A DNA stretch of 64,000 nucleotides from Branchiostoma lanceolatum (GCF_035083965.1 NC_089722.1:24016142-24080141), one strand, 5' to 3'; positions 48,313-61,905 are shown, counted from the stretch's first letter. Notes: generated by a model not told the origin, from the letters alone. Translations and numbers: made by a program.

Positions 48313-51300
48313 CTATGCTGCCCCCATGGTGCTTGCCAAATTTTCCCTGGCACTCTGCATCCTCTTCCTGGCCTTCTGGAAGGCATCTGGGATAAAGAAA
48401 ACAAACAAACCTAGCATCACAAACTAAATACATGTAGTGCTTAAAAACTGACTTCTGCACTACTAAATTTATAAATCCAACTTTTGTGACTTCTTTCTTT
48501 TTTTTCTCCAAACTTTCTTTAACAACATATGGACAACAGTGGAGGGAAAATAAAGTGAATTCAGATGTACAATGTAGTCACTTACCCAACACATTCATGA
48601 TGTTACTCTGTGCACTCATGCCACTGCAAGAATACAACATGGAATTCAGTACATCTTACGTCTCACTTCATCAGTGCAACAGGACAGAATACACCCTGGC
48701 CAGAATATACCCGGGTATGTTCTAGCCAATGTATAGTCTGGCTTGTTACACTGGTAGTACTGCTTACCATACAGATTTAACAGCCATCAACAAGTGTCCA
48801 GAATAACTATAACAGGAAGCAAGCATAGAGTAATATTTCCTGCACTATCTCGACATGGATAACTTTGTGTGTGTAAACATACTTACCCCAGTCTGTCCAG
48901 TAGAGTGGCTGTCTTCCTCTTCTTTGTCGTAGTCTCCAAAAACGCCCTAGGATGGGAAAAGAGATCACAGCTGTTCTAAACTCTGTAGATATTGAAGATT
49001 CTTAACATGCTGAGGTGCGGCTCTCCTTGGACTAAGAACCTCTATTGTTCCTAATTCTATACAAATAATGGTGCACAAGGCATCATAAAGTACAGAATAC
49101 AGATAGCTAGTCTGTGGTCCAGAAACATTTTCCATACAGCTCAACAAAGACAGAGGACTGAAAATAAAGGTAGCAGAACCTAGAGCCCTGGACTGTGCGA
49201 CACAGAGGAACATTATGGAGAGGAGCAAGGAGTCAGTCCTTGGTCTAGGCATTTAGCCAGTAGACAGGAAGCAAATCGTAGGAAGAAATCTTTCAATTTT
49301 TCTGTTCAATGAAAACATCTTGAAACTATCCCTGACACAACACCCCAGCCCCTACTTACTGGCTCTGCTGTACACAGTACAGCTTAATCTGAATACTGCC
49401 AGACGATTCTGTACGGAAGCCGAACTTGCTGAGTCTCTGTCCGTCGAACGTGGTTGGTACTGCGGTGTACGTCGGATCCTCCAACTCCGGTGATCCCCCG
49501 ACGAAAAATCTCCTCATGGGATCTACCAGGCTGTTACCCACTGGTCTCCAGGTGTGAGTGATCTTATGGTGAACACCTAGCAACAATGACAGGTATCTCA
49601 TAAATGGAAATCTTTAAGGATACCAAAATACTACACACTCTCACATAACTGTTTTTACTACTAAAAAGGAGCTAATGTTTTCATTAGAGTTGGTTTGTCA
49701 GTTCGCTGATTGATTGGTTGATCAATCGATTGATTGATTGGTGAAGTAGGTGAGTAGACAACTTGGAATGGATTTGTGGGTAGATCTTGATCTAATGATG
49801 AAGACGGAAGTTGCATTTTGGCAAAGGCATTGGTCCAAACTTATGAATTCTTCTAATTTCTAACCATTGTAAGACACTGTTATGCCACCTTGCTTGAGGT
49901 TTGCATGTCCCAAGTACTGACTGCTTAGCGGTATTAAATTTTTTTCTTCCCGTCTTTTCTCCACTATACATGTCCATACCTGGGGCTGAGGGAATACTGC
50001 AGTACCCGTACCCCTCTGTACGGTACCTCTGCCAGGAGTCCACAGACAGGACTTGGAGGAAAAGTAGCGGCCACTGGGGCATGTCATCTGCAAGTCAGCA
50101 AAGATCGTGTCAAGGGCAAGAAAAATATTTCTATTTAGTAAAGCATGTGATTGATATCAAACTTTGGAAAAGTTTATGTTTGGCAAAACAAATATATGCT
50201 AAACCACAGGTTCTTAATTCACAACCAAAACATACAATCACTGTGAATAAAGAACCTTGCTATCCAGTGATTCTCCAACCTGATGAAATTATTCTCGGAT
50301 ATACTAAATCACAATGTACTAAATCATACCTTCTGTTTCATTTCTGAAGAAAATCTCATACTCAAAAGGATAGGAGAAATAGGCCACATTATCCTGTGGA
50401 AAAAAAAGTAGATTTGAGGTTAGTTAATCAATGAATACTTCATCTCAAACTGACTCAGAGGTCTTCAAAGTGCAGGGCATCTTTGAAAAGTCATAGAAAG
50501 AGACATCACAAGCGGATTGTTCTTACCTTGTCCTCCACTTTAGTGGCAGCTGTGTGTGTGACTCCTGATAACTGCTGTCCGTGGTCTGAGGTCCAATCTG
50601 GGATGAGGAAAAAGTGGGATTGTTTAGCCAAATAGTGCAAGGGTTAGGTTTCTTGACATTTACGAAAAAAAGGTTTCTGACTTTTCTGTAAATTATCTTA
50701 ATTGCATTAGAAAACATGTATCAGTCTATTAGGACAAGCAATTGCAGATGGTGTTCTGGACTAGGAACAGGTGCTAGAGGCAGGTGTACTTACCAGTGTG
50801 TGGATGCTGTGTTCAGCACCAAGGACAGTTATGTGGGTGGATGGTGTTCAGGGACAGCTGTGTTTGCCTGTGTGTGGATGGTGTTGAGCATCAAGGACAG
50901 GTATGTATGTGGATGGTGTTTAGGGACAGGTGTATATATTTGCCAATGTGTGGATGCTGTGTTCAGCGCCAAGGACAGGTGTGTGTGTGTGTGTGGCTGG
51001 TGTTCAGGGACTGTATGTTTGCCTGTGTATGGATGGTGTTCAGCACCAAGGACAGATATGTTTGTGTTCAGAGACAGGTGTGTTTGCCTGTGTGTGGAAG
51101 GTGTTTTCAGCACCAAGGACATTTGCATGGATGGGTTGGGTGTGGTACTAGAGCATTCATCATGTCAGCACAGGCACAGTCTTTGTACAATTCGATGCCA
51201 ACTGCAAAATAGACTTTTCTTTAGATGATTTTCAAGTAAAGGCTAAGGGTCTAACTTACTTCTTGGCAGTTCGAGGAAGAAGTTGATGTGTAGGTTGTCA

Positions 51301-54300
51301 TACTCAAAGTTCCTGGCTGAAACTGTAACAGAAACAACAAAACATGATAAACGATTGAAGGTTTGCTCCAGCTACATTAATGTTTCATGCAGAATACTTC
51401 AGGCTATAGAAGGGGAATGGGAGACCAGAGAGGATTGCAGGGTGTGTGTGAAGATTGGCAACTTTTTTTAGGTGCATGTTTGTTTTTAATGTAATTTTTC
51501 TTAAAACCTATGATTTCTATTTCTATTTCCACACACCCTGCAGCTGATCCTTCCTGGTTTAGCCATTAAAGGTGCTTAAAGGTGTACAAAATGGTTGTTT
51601 TTAGTCACCTACTCACCTATTTCTCCATAAAGATTCAACCTCAGGATGCCCGGAGGAGGCTGAAACAATGAAAGATACAAGGTATATCAGTCTCCAGTGG
51701 AATGTATCATTCTGATAACGTGTGAAAAGTATGGGGAAAGAATGTTTCACTCTTGAGGTACAGAATGATACAAAATGTGCGATGATGATATATATACAAA
51801 CCATTTCAAACTGCTCCCCAACACTGGCTGCTAGAGTCTCAATATGTTTGGCATACAGCTGTAAGAAAATAAGTAAACAGACATTACAGCATTGGTTGTG
51901 CACTGGCAATAAATATTAGTATCCTCTCAAGTGCCTTTGTTGATTCATTAAAACAAAAATAATAGGTATATTCTACAACCAAAATTAATTGTTAGGTAGC
52001 AATACATCTGACTGAAGTATGTACGATGATGCAATACTAGTTCACCTCACCTCTTTATACATCTTATGTTCTCTATCTTGTTCTTGGCTGCAAAAAACAA
52101 ACAAGCTTGTTTGTAAAAGAAATGTTGCATATCATTCAAAGCTGATGGGAGCTATAAAAATTGTCAATGTATTCCAATTAACATATCCATGTACATTAAG
52201 ATTAGCAAAGGCATGTATTCTACTCACCTGCTCATAGCCTTTGACACATGCTGTAGCGTGTATTCATAGATTTCTGAAAGAGAAAGTCAAACCCGATCAT
52301 GTTGACACTGTAAGATCCATTGAATTTTTAAATGGGACAATAAAAAATTTAATAATGTATTAGTACTAGATTCGATAAGAATTTTACACAATGAAAAATC
52401 ATTCTCTTACATAGAGCCTTGCCTGCAGCCCATGTAATGCACAAATGTATTTTGGGTTTCCTCTTTTGTGGGCGTGGCCTGTAATTAGGTGTCAGCTAAT
52501 CAGAGAATCATCTAAATGTTTTATTGAGGTAAAGCCAATTTTCTGATTGGCTGACAGCATGTTAAAAGCCACGCCCTCAAAAGTGGGAACCTTAGCCTGG
52601 CTTACCAGAGCCTTCCCTAAGTATATTGCAAAGGCCACAAGCAAGGCTGTGTGTAGGATATTTCCAGAAATAGGCATCATAGAAAGGTCATATTGATGAG
52701 AAGCAACCATGTGATCACTGTGGTACAAATGTTAGTTTTGCCATCCTGACCTCGTCTCTCTCCCTCTGTCTCCAGCCTGTAGGGGCCTCGACTGCGGTTG
52801 AAGTCTGGCTTGATACTGATGACACCATTGTTGTCCACCTGTGGAAGAGTTTAGTAAATCAAGTTGGCAATTTGCAATATAAAAAGGCATTTATCAAAAC
52901 AAATTGCCAAGATTTGGAAAATTGCCAAGAATTGGAAAACACTTGTGAAAGAGAAACATACCTGTATTGTGCAGAGGACATATTCATCTGACAGCTCAGG
53001 AGTCCTGTGAAAGATGTGAAAGGGGATATGATTTATTTGAAAGTTGATGACAGTAATTTCTTGAATCAGTGAAGTATGGTGCAAGTTTATGAGTCACAGA
53101 AGAACTGAAAAAAAACGTACACAGTATGATACACATCAGGAAAATTGATAGGGTGCCGAGTTTGCATGCTTTAAAATGGCATTTTTGGTAGTACATGTAA
53201 TACGCTTGGTGTTCTCTCAAACATTGCGTGATTAAAGATGGACCAATGTTTGAAGGTCCCCGAGCCCCATGCAATGTGATGGGGTGGATTTTCAGGTGAA
53301 AAATATGCTTGAGTCTGGCGATCTTTCTATTCAGCGACCTTCTGGCAATCAACAAATACAGCCAACGGTCAATGACTGTGTGACAGGGACATATGAAGGA
53401 CATATATTTATTTCTAAATAAAAGTGTTCAGGACATGGTCATCCTCAAGTCTAACTCATCTTCCTTGTAGGCATACTTCTTACACCTGTTCCTTGCTACC
53501 CTGGAACAGTCAGACTGACCTGTTCCTGGCACTGAGATCCGCCATGATGTACATGGTCTGCTGCGGTGTGTTGATGACGTGGTTGTTACGGATGAAGTCT
53601 TCTGTCGGCTTCATGTTCACCAGGTTCTTGTTCCTTGGAATGTTTCCTCCTCTTCAACATCAACATAAACAGTAAAATAATGTAACAACTTTTTATGATG
53701 TTAAATTCCATAGAGATTAAGAGTTTTCAATATGACTATAAACTGATCATGAACCTGTTCAACTTAGTAATATGTTGATATTGGTCACCTAAACATGTAT
53801 TACATCATAGGTTGTGTTGGAAAACTTTTCCTTCATTGCAATAGATTTGGAAGGCAAAGCCTGCATTCTGAATAGTTTACATCTCTTCTGATATTTAATA
53901 CCAGCAGCAACTATTTGAATATACTCCAATAAACCACACAATGTAATTCAGACAAAAACAAAAGCAGCATTGTAGAGGTATGAGTATGTTATGCCAGCTA
54001 GTGTGTTACGCCGAACAGCGGTTATATCGGCTATATAGATACAGATACAGATGAGGATGTTCTGTGTCACCTGTCAGCCTGTCTGCGCCTGCGCACCTGG
54101 CTCATCCTCTCCACCAGAAACGACTGGTCCTCATTGGGCGACGTCGTCATGGTGTCATACTGAGGACAGGACAACAATCATTGTACCCTCACTAACAGTT
54201 TTTGGGCAATGTGTTTCCTACATAATGAATATAAAAACCTGACTACAGTAAGTGATAATTGAATAACCCAGTGCAGTGCTCTAGTACAATTACAGCAAGA

Positions 54301-56014
54301 AAATGTAAATCATGAAAACAGCTTCCCCAGCAAGAAAATGCAAATCAGGAAAACAGCTTTCCATATGTGAACAATAAATCTTTATTCGATTTTACTGAAG
54401 ACTGAAAAAAAACACAACGCAAGCAGCAGACTCAATCAAACAAACTCCTGGAAATGAACTATTGAGCTGTATGTTTTGACCGTTTGAATAGTTTTTTTCT
54501 GCATTTTATGTATTGTTTTGTAATGTACTTTTTTCTCCTAGTCTGTATAAACTGACTGACAGTAGTACACGTAGTAGTACCTCCTCCAGGTTAGTAAACC
54601 TGTCGTGATCCACGTAGGAGAAGATGCGTTTGTTGGGGCGACCTCCCTTCTGTTCTAATGACGTCACCTCGTGGTTGTACTTCTCATCTAGGTATGTCAG
54701 GACATTGCTCTTGTTGCTGTACTCTGTCATTTCTCTCTGGAATTACAAACCATGAAAATGCTTGAAGCAGACAAGGACTAATCATGTACAAGAAGACTCA
54801 CTTACAAGGTATAGGATAGACATTTGCTATAGAATAAGACTTAATTTTTTTTTCTGGAGAAATTTGCGATAATGATATAGGTCTCCAGCTAAGTTGTATA
54901 TTTAAAGAAACGTAAACACACATAACATTACATGTGCAAGTGTTGCTTATAAGTTTTTGCCATTTGTTATACCTGCTATATCAATACAGATACAAAATGT
55001 ACATATAAAGCTAGTGATGTACACGGGACCGTTACATGAGTTCAGATGTACATGTTTTACACCTGGTAGGTTCATATATTACAATACCTGGCTGAACAGC
55101 TTCTGTTGCCACTGAAACGTAAACTCCTCTCTGTCATCTGGGCGTGGTCCTGTGACACAGAAAGGTATTCTCATTAATACCCAGGTAGATATCATACATT
55201 TCAAAAGAGTTGTCATTATAAGACGTTACAATACAACAGTGTGGTTCAAGCACCACTTACTGACCAGTCTATTAAACTGGTCCGGACCTTTTAGCCTAGT
55301 GGTAAGTGCACTGGGTTTGAGCACTGGCTAGCCTGGGTTCAATTCCTGGGAGCCAGGAGCTCTAGACTGACACTGCTCGCCCTGTGTGTTTCATCATCAA
55401 ATTTTACAGATACAAAAAAATGGCTGCATGAGATTTGCTCTGTGTGGATGATACCGACCCATGGAGGCTTTGCTGCCCATGTCTCCCATCTCCACATGAC
55501 TATGGCCCTCCTGCTGGACCACGTTGTGCTGGGGGATGATGGTGGCAGAGGTGATGCGATGGAGGGTCACTCTGGGAGAAACAACAAGGCAAATCACTAA
55601 TCAGTGATGGCAGACTTCACCCCTTGCACATATTGGGAAGGGTATTTTGAATGTGTACTTCCAGTACCATATAAATTTCACATGCATTTCCTTCGTTCAA
55701 TGTACCAGTGTCAACACCCAATGTCATACAGTGTATCACTATACAATATTCAGAATTCAATGTGAGAAATATGCTACACTATTCTCATCTGGGGGATAGA
55801 GTATCCGTAACCATGGACGCCATCCACTTGTACTATCCTGAAAGACAGTCCCCTATTTTACTTTAATGTGAGCTTTTAAACACATAAAATCGACATCATA
55901 ATGCACTTTGTATTCTGATGTTTTTGTCTAAGTGACTCACTTGATCCTGAAGTTGTTAATGGGGTCTCTGGAGCGGTAATACGCCGTGCTCTTGTCAGTC
56001 GACCAGTTGTCCAT
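48313..56014 (-). CDS. MKS1: MKS1, B9-domain transition-zone protein of cilia
   Basis: Twenty coding exons, 5' to 3': 55941-56014, 55459-55571, 55088-55149, 54581-54736, 54071-54159, 53520-53651, 52962-53004, 52751-52838, 52228-52273, 52051-52087, 51802-51858, 51617-51659, 51260-51322, 50527-50597, 50330-50393, 49980-50087, 49360-49576, 48887-48946, 48586-48623, 48313-48386. All phases agree; 545 codons (544 aa against 559 in human). Recognised by [14 protein letters not shown] and WQQKLFSQ near the N-terminus, [18 protein letters not shown] in the middle, and the B9 domain at about 300-487 (EFDNL-type [56 protein letters not shown]). A basic tail ([11 protein letters not shown]) follows. MKS1 works with the other B9 proteins in the MKS complex that gates membrane-protein entry into cilia. 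The gene is divergent from TPGS1. Confidence 0.97.
50740..51125. repeat. Minisatellite in an MKS1 intron
   Basis: Alternating units of GTGTGTGGATGGTGTTCAGC, CACCAAGGACAGG and GGTGTTCAGGGACAG repeat about five times with variation between MKS1 exons 51260-51322 and 50527-50597. The long open frames on both strands (up to 170 codons) are products of the repeat. Confidence 0.85.
55285..55375 (+). repeat. tRNA-like SINE head, degenerate
   Basis: A-box-like TAGCCTAGTGGTAAGTGC and B-box-like GGTTCAATTCC at tRNA-like spacing, in an MKS1 intron. There is no matching acceptor stem and the body is short, so it is a SINE fragment and not a tRNA gene. Confidence 0.5.
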
Positions 56015-56277
56015 TTTTCAAGTTTGGTGAAAAAATGTACCCATGATGCATCACGATTATTGATTATTCCAATACAGAATAGGTTTATTGTTTATTTATA
56101 AATAATGCACAAAAGATAATTTCAGTTACGTAGTTTCTCTTTTTTTATGTGAAATAGTATATATTCTGTTTCTTAGATATCATACGGTAATGTGCTTTAG
56201 ATATGTAAGAGTCAAGTACATGATCTGGTCTCATGTGTTTGACCGACGCCCCCTTCACCTAATGGTACTGGCCCAAG
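56015..56277. promoter_or_regulatory. Shared divergent promoter interval of MKS1 and TPGS1
   Basis: Only 263 bp separate the two start codons. Visible motifs: CCAAT at 56069-56073; a forkhead-type TGTTTAT at 56089-56095 within GTTTATTGTTTATTTAT; and a YY1-type AAGATGGCGGA at 56275-56285 overlapping the TPGS1 start codon. No perfect RFX X-box (GTNRCC-N-RGYAAC) was found; the nearest half-site is CGGTAAT near 56183. Motif function is inferred. Confidence 0.65.
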
Positions 56278-59200
56278 ATGGCGGAGAAAAGGAAGCCTGC
56301 CTCGGCTGAAGAGAAGATGCCTGAGTCAAACCGCGATTTTCTCGGTATGTGGGACAGTTTAGTAGAGATGACACGTAGGATAGGACTCCTGGTATCACAC
56401 AGTTAGTGTTGCTGTGTCAAAATATCCAGTATGTTGTTTTAACAGTGCGTTGTTCCGAACAGAAGTTGGGGTTTTGTAGTTTGGGGAGGGGTGTAAACAT
56501 CGATCCAACCGGTTTGTTATGAATCAAGGAGGTGAAAAAGTCCCTTTTTAATCTCCTTGTTATGATTTAAGATAAAATAACGTTACACTGAAGAAATCAA
56601 ATAGTCTGTGCCAATCTTTGTACATATTTTATGGTACACGTGATTTTAGTTAAAGGTTTGGATGAATATCCGATATCAAAGAGTTCAATCAACCAGTTTT
56701 TTATTGATTTACTTTTTGCAGAAAAGTCAGCGGTTCGAGGCCTAATGAGAGGTGCTATATCCAAGCTGATAGAAAACCGACCAGAGGACCCAATAGCATT
56801 CCTGGCAGAGTAGTAAGTACCTTCACTCTCAGAAATGGTTGACTGTTCCCAATACGATATCTGTCTTAGGTGTATTTTGATTATTCAATTCACTCACTCA
56901 CTCACTCACTCACTCACTCACTCACTCACTCACTCACTCACTCACTCACTATCCGGTTTAACGTCTTCTTTTCCCCATCATATGTCATGATATTAAGGTA
57001 CTGAGATGATTGATAGTAATAACTAGTCACTACTTTTGCTTCACATTGTATATTGGTTTGTGATGTTAGTATGCATGATATTCAGAACTACTAGCCATAC
57101 ACGTGATTTGTTTATGCATTTTTCCTTGGTATCTTTAGCAATCAACAAATACATGTACCTTGTATAGTAGCCTCAAAGATATAAACAAAATGTAGTGTCC
57201 TTTCAAGATGAACCACAAGCCATTTCCATTGTGTTTTATGGTAAAAGGTTGGCATCATTTATACATTTGAGTGTTTTACCTTCTTTTCTTTTCATTTTAT
57301 TTTGATTCTATTTTCTCATCCCCCAGTTTTGACTCAGCAGACAACAAGCCAGGCAGTAACAAAGTGGCCAAGGCACACCAGGAGCTGCTACTCACCCACC
57401 ACAGTCGGCCCGCCTTTGAGTCCAACATGCTGCTGGCCTACCAGATACTCAGTGCACCCAAAAGTCAGTCATGTCTGAAACATAGCTTAGTACCACACAA
57501 AAACCTCACCATTCCACCTCTCATCTTATATATACATGTACATGTCTATCAAAATAACATCAATGCCATTCAAAGATCAGCAGTACATTTTGGTGTTAGA
57601 TCAAGCTTCAAATGTTTTTGTAGAATCAATCTTGAAACGAATTAGATCAGATGAATATAGAAATGTTGACTCTACTACTAAGATAAGAGTGGAGTCATTG
57701 ATTTTTGTGTCATTTCCATTCTCAGATGCAAAAGGCAAAGCTGGTCTGAAGGGGGATCTGTTTACAGAGCTGCTTACAAAGATACTCAGGTAGGTTTTCT
57801 CACCATTCATCTCTTCTTCATGACATGATGTTTGTTTGTTGATAGTTTGCTGCTCTTTCATGTGCAAGCACTAGGGGGCAGCTGTGCATGCCGATAGTAT
57901 ATCCTCAGAACCTTGATTGTAAGATACATGTATATTGTAGCCCTGTGTACAATTGACAATAAACAGAGTAACAACAAAGATTCATGAATACCTTTGATTG
58001 TAACAGATTTGATATCAATCTTGACAATATGTATAATTTCTTTAAGTTCGTCCATGGTTTGTTCTTACAGGGAGGTGCCCAGTGAGGTCTCAGATGTGCT
58101 GTTGAAGAAGCTTCTCTGCTACGAGAATGAGGTCATCCCATATGACATCTTCCACTCTGGGGTTATGACCTGCTTCATTTTTTTAGGTGTGCAAGAGTGT
58201 CAATGTTTGTGTGGATTTTATCAAGTAGAAATACACTTACTTCTGCTAATTACTTTACATTGGTGTAACTTTGCTGTGGTTTGATTTTACAGTAGAAGGG
58301 GATAGGAGATTTTTGCGATGTTTTAGATTCAAGGTTGATACAGTTCTGTAGTACAGTAGTCACACAAGGGAGACATATCGCAGTGTCATGCAGTCCGGGT
58401 GGAGAGGTGACACCATGAAGACCAAAAAAATGAAACCACAGCAAAAATGTCCAGATTTACAGTACCACAAAATTTTACCTGATAAATTTCTACAATCGAT
58501 ATGAAAGCTCATTCTACATATCGATCTTTAAACAATCTGAATGGTGTATTGCACTTGGTTTAACGTTTTTCTGTTTTTCCTTTCAGACTACTATGCCGAG
58601 GCCGAGGGGTTGTTTACTGTTCTGGACACTTCGGGCAAAAAGGAAGTTGACAAGGAGCTGTGTGATGTAGCATTAAACCAGCTGAGTGCTGCCATGACTG
58701 TCACTAAGGATGACCCTAAAAGGTATACATGAGAATATAATACACAATGTAGTTAACATAAGAAAGAGACAGTTATTTCTCAGCTTTATTTAAGACTATC
58801 CACTGTTGCCTTTATTTCATGCTGGTGTGATATACTATGGCAGTATGGTTACTTGATATTTCCATTTATTGAGACAGATCATTGTATTTAGCAATGGACT
58901 GTTTATAAGTCAGATGTTATCTCTGTTGCTTTTCAGTATTCTAGAGGGGGCTTCAAAACTACGACCTGATGCTCTGGCTATTGCCCTCGATAATGTGAGT
59001 GTTATCAGCTTATTGTTTAGAGATGTATGTGTCACATGTACTAACCTGCCTATCTCAATAAGAGTTGTGCATGATACAAATGCTGGGTCATATTTATCAA
59101 CAGCTGTAAGCGACTGGAATTGTAATCACTTGGGAGATAATCTTGACAGCTTCACTGCACAGGAAGTACACTATGAGATTATTCCAAACCTTTGCAAAAA

Positions 59201-59710
59201 TGGACTTTGTAATATATGTATAAAAATAGCTTTGAATTGTATGTGTACACACACTAGATCATGTTCCTACTTTTCAAAAAGTTCAAAGTCAAAACCTTTC
59301 AATGTTGTTTACTAACCCTTACATTTTTGTTTTTTTTAGGCTTTTGACAGTGTGGTTTATGATGAAACCATGGCAAAGGATGAGTTTGTCATGACTGCTG
59401 TAGTGATGTTCATTGCCAAGGTAGTATCTCTGCTTGTCTATAGTTTAGTTAAGTTGCTTCCCAGACTGTTTTTGCTTCTCTGCTATTCTTTGTACCAGAA
59501 TGTAAAGTGAGCTATGTAGTTGAAATGCTGGTGGTTAAACACATTTAGCCAAGGTGTCGGAGATAATTTATAGAGAGAGCTTACTTGAATACCCCTGCTT
59601 GAATACATACTGAAAATGAAGTACATGTACATGTCATTTAATGATTCATTTTGCTGGAGACTCTGTCATTTACAATTCTTTTTATTTCACAGGTGAAGCC
59701 AATGAGATAG
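56278..59710 (+). CDS. TPGS1: TPGS1, tubulin polyglutamylase complex subunit 1
   Basis: Nine coding exons: 56278-56344, 56722-56812, 57327-57463, 57726-57789, 58071-58186, 58587-58722, 58937-58994, 59340-59420, 59693-59710. Phases agree and give 256 codons (255 aa; the human protein is about 290). Recognised by IENRPEDPIAFLAEYF (dimerisation-type helix with the PIAFLA motif), HHSRPAFESNMLLAYQILS, VIPYDIFHSGVMTCF, LRPDALAIALDNAFD and the C-terminal MFIAKVKPMR. TPGS1 is a non-catalytic subunit that helps localise the TTLL1 polyglutamylase, which adds glutamate chains to tubulin tails in cilia, centrioles and neurites. The start ATG sits in AAGATGGCGG. ATTAAA at 60367-60372 is a possible polyadenylation signal. 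Confidence 0.96.
56886..56950. repeat. (CACT)n tetranucleotide microsatellite
   Basis: About 16 uninterrupted CACT units in TPGS1 intron 2. Confidence 0.97.
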
Positions 59711-61260
59711 TTTGATTTGACACATCATTGCATCGGGGATCATTGGCTGCCTGTGTCTGCAAAACTAGAATGGGTGTTGTTATGCTGAATCACCTCTAGA
59801 TTGTTCAAGACAGCCATTATGATGTCTGCATGCCATACTTCTATAATGTGTAACAAATCTACCTTACCTTTAAGAACCCAAATCTCTTAAGTTCACAGCA
59901 GGCACCATCTCTTAAGATTTGAGACGGCACCATGTTATTATGAAATAGAAAATGTAACAGTTAACATTTAAGGCGTCTACAGGTCCATCTGCAAAAGAAT
60001 CATACTTTGATTTTATAAATCAAAGGGACTATGTACTCTAGTCTAGTACCCCCTGTAAACTTTTCCCTGCTTTAGGCAACAGTTTTGTTTCTTACCGACT
60101 CAACAGTAGTAGAAGTCATACTTGCACAATGGTAAATCTATTACCTACATATGTGAATGTATTGTTTCTGCAGTGCAGTTTGTTTGTTTTATGGTCAATG
60201 TCATATAGTGTACATTTGGTGCAGTCATACATATCAGATAAAATAGATACAACGATTGATTAAATTATAATTTTGAATTTAAAATTGTAAATTATATGTT
60301 GGTTGTGAGAAGTTGTTGCTGGAATGTTAGTTTGTACATTTTGCTGTGTCATGACTCATGAGGTCTATTAAACACTATTTTTGTATGAATATGACAGAGC
60401 AAGGAGTTTGAGTTTATGATTATTTCTTTGTGACAAAAGATTGTACAGTATAGGATTTATCAATGCATTAATATGGCATGCGACTAATCTCCAAGCAGAT
60501 TTCTATGGGGCCAAATCGTATCAAGCCGGCCAGAATCTACAGCCGCCCCCAGGACAATCAAAAGACAATGGGAAAACAACTACACATTTCATTATCATAC
60601 TACATTTGTTCACTGTATTTTAACCCAGACCCATGCATTTTAAAAATCAATGAAGACTGAATGCTTTCATATGTTCAAGAATCACTATATATAATACACT
60701 TAATCACTTTGGTCAAGTTCCAGGCAAAGTTTCAAACTTGAAACTTGAAAGCATCCTCCACGTCACCTTATCCTCCAAGTGACATATATTTTGCTAGTCA
60801 CTGTAGCAATGTAGTTGGGCCACACTTGACTTAGTTTTATCAAGGACATTAATATATATGATAGGTCTATAATGTCCTTGGTTTTATGATGAATGACTGG
60901 ACCACCCAAAACTGATGGGAGCATGGAAAAAAAATAGATGGGATATAAAGAGAGACAACATTTTTATTTGTAAGTAACTATGAAGGTTGAAAATAATAAT
61001 TGAAAACGTATTAAACTGTTGTATACATGCATGCAAGGAGGTTTTATCAGATGAAACCTTGATGCATGCTTCCAAGGAGGTAAGCATTTTACATTATCTT
61101 CTTAAAGAATTATGATGATGAAAGAAGAAATAGAGGGCCTTATTTTTTCTTTGCCCATATTTTGTTCGCATTTTTCATCAGTTTTGGGGTGTCCAGAAAA
61201 AAGTGTGGCCTTCAAGTAATAACAGTGATGTCCCCACGAAGATAGTGGACGAGTCCATTC
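59711..61260. other. TPGS1 3' UTR and intergenic DNA
   Basis: No further gene found. A short inverted repeat, CAAGGACATTA ... TAATGTCCTTG, lies at 60842-60881. Confidence 0.5.
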
Positions 61261-61299
61261 GCAGTGCCTGGTGGGTAGAATTGGGCCAGTGTTCTTGAG

Positions 61300-61311
61300 T
61301 GCGCATGCGCA
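61300..61311. promoter_or_regulatory. NRF1 consensus site upstream of UBE2G1
   Basis: TGCGCATGCGCA is a perfect palindromic match to the NRF1 consensus and lies 110-121 bp before the UBE2G1 start codon. NRF1 sites are common in housekeeping-gene promoters. Occupancy is inferred. Confidence 0.65.
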
Positions 61312-61420
61312 GATAGTGGTGTAGGAGTCCGAGCAGCTGAAGTGTTGGGAGAAGAGAGTTTCTCAGTGTCTTTGCAGTTTTCTTTTGTATTTTGACGTCT
61401 CTACGCTATAGTTTCCGTCC

Positions 61421-61905
61421 ATGTCAGAGGCACAGGCCGCTCTTTTGCTTAGGAAACAGCTTGGAGGTACTTATAACAGCGATGTTCTATCCGTTCTCGA
61501 AAAAAACTTTGGCAAAAGTGAGCTCGACGTTGCGTGTGTGTAAGCATATCCGGGTGGGAATTCCACTTCTTGTGTTGACGTCTGACCGAAATCAGCCAAA
61601 TTTTCTCAGATTTCAGCAAAATCTTCAACATTGTTAGCTAGAATATGAACTGGTACATTGATGTGTGTGAAATTTGACCAAGAATCGGGGTGGAGGAGGG
61701 GTATGGGGATGGGAAAAGTGAGTGGAATGTTTTCAGGGACAATGCGTGGTGTGGTGCACTTGCCGATGACAAATGTCTGTGTTTCCTGTCCCCTTCCCAC
61801 AGACCTGAGCAAAAGTCCGGTCGAGGGGTTCTCCGCCGGGCTCATAGACGACTGCGATGTTTTCAAGTGGGAAGTCCTTATTATAGGGCCGGCAGACACG
61901 TTCTT
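61421..61905 (+). CDS. UBE2G1: UBE2G1-type ubiquitin-conjugating enzyme E2, 5' exons only
   Basis: Exon 61421-61466 starts MSEAQAALLLRKQLG and ends GGAG|GTACTT in phase 1. Exon 61803-61905 follows CCCACAG and reads DLSKSPVEGFSAGLIDDCD, then VFKWEVLIIGPADTF, ending TTCTT|GTGAGT in phase 2. This is the N-terminal helix and first strands of the UBC fold; the spacing and the ALLLRKQL and VEGFSAGLIDD motifs match UBE2G1 rather than UBE2G2. UBE2G1 passes ubiquitin from E1 to cullin-RING and other ligases and favours K48-linked chains. The active-site cysteine exon (HPN...VCISIL) was not found before 64000, so the gene continues beyond the window. Confidence 0.93.

Noticed and set aside
50716-51228. 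170-codon plus-strand frame rich in repeated CVCGWC-type peptides
   Set aside because: It translates an intronic minisatellite in MKS1.
56015-56277. RFX X-box between MKS1 and TPGS1
   Set aside because: Only a partial half-site (CGGTAAT) is present; no sequence meets the two-half consensus.
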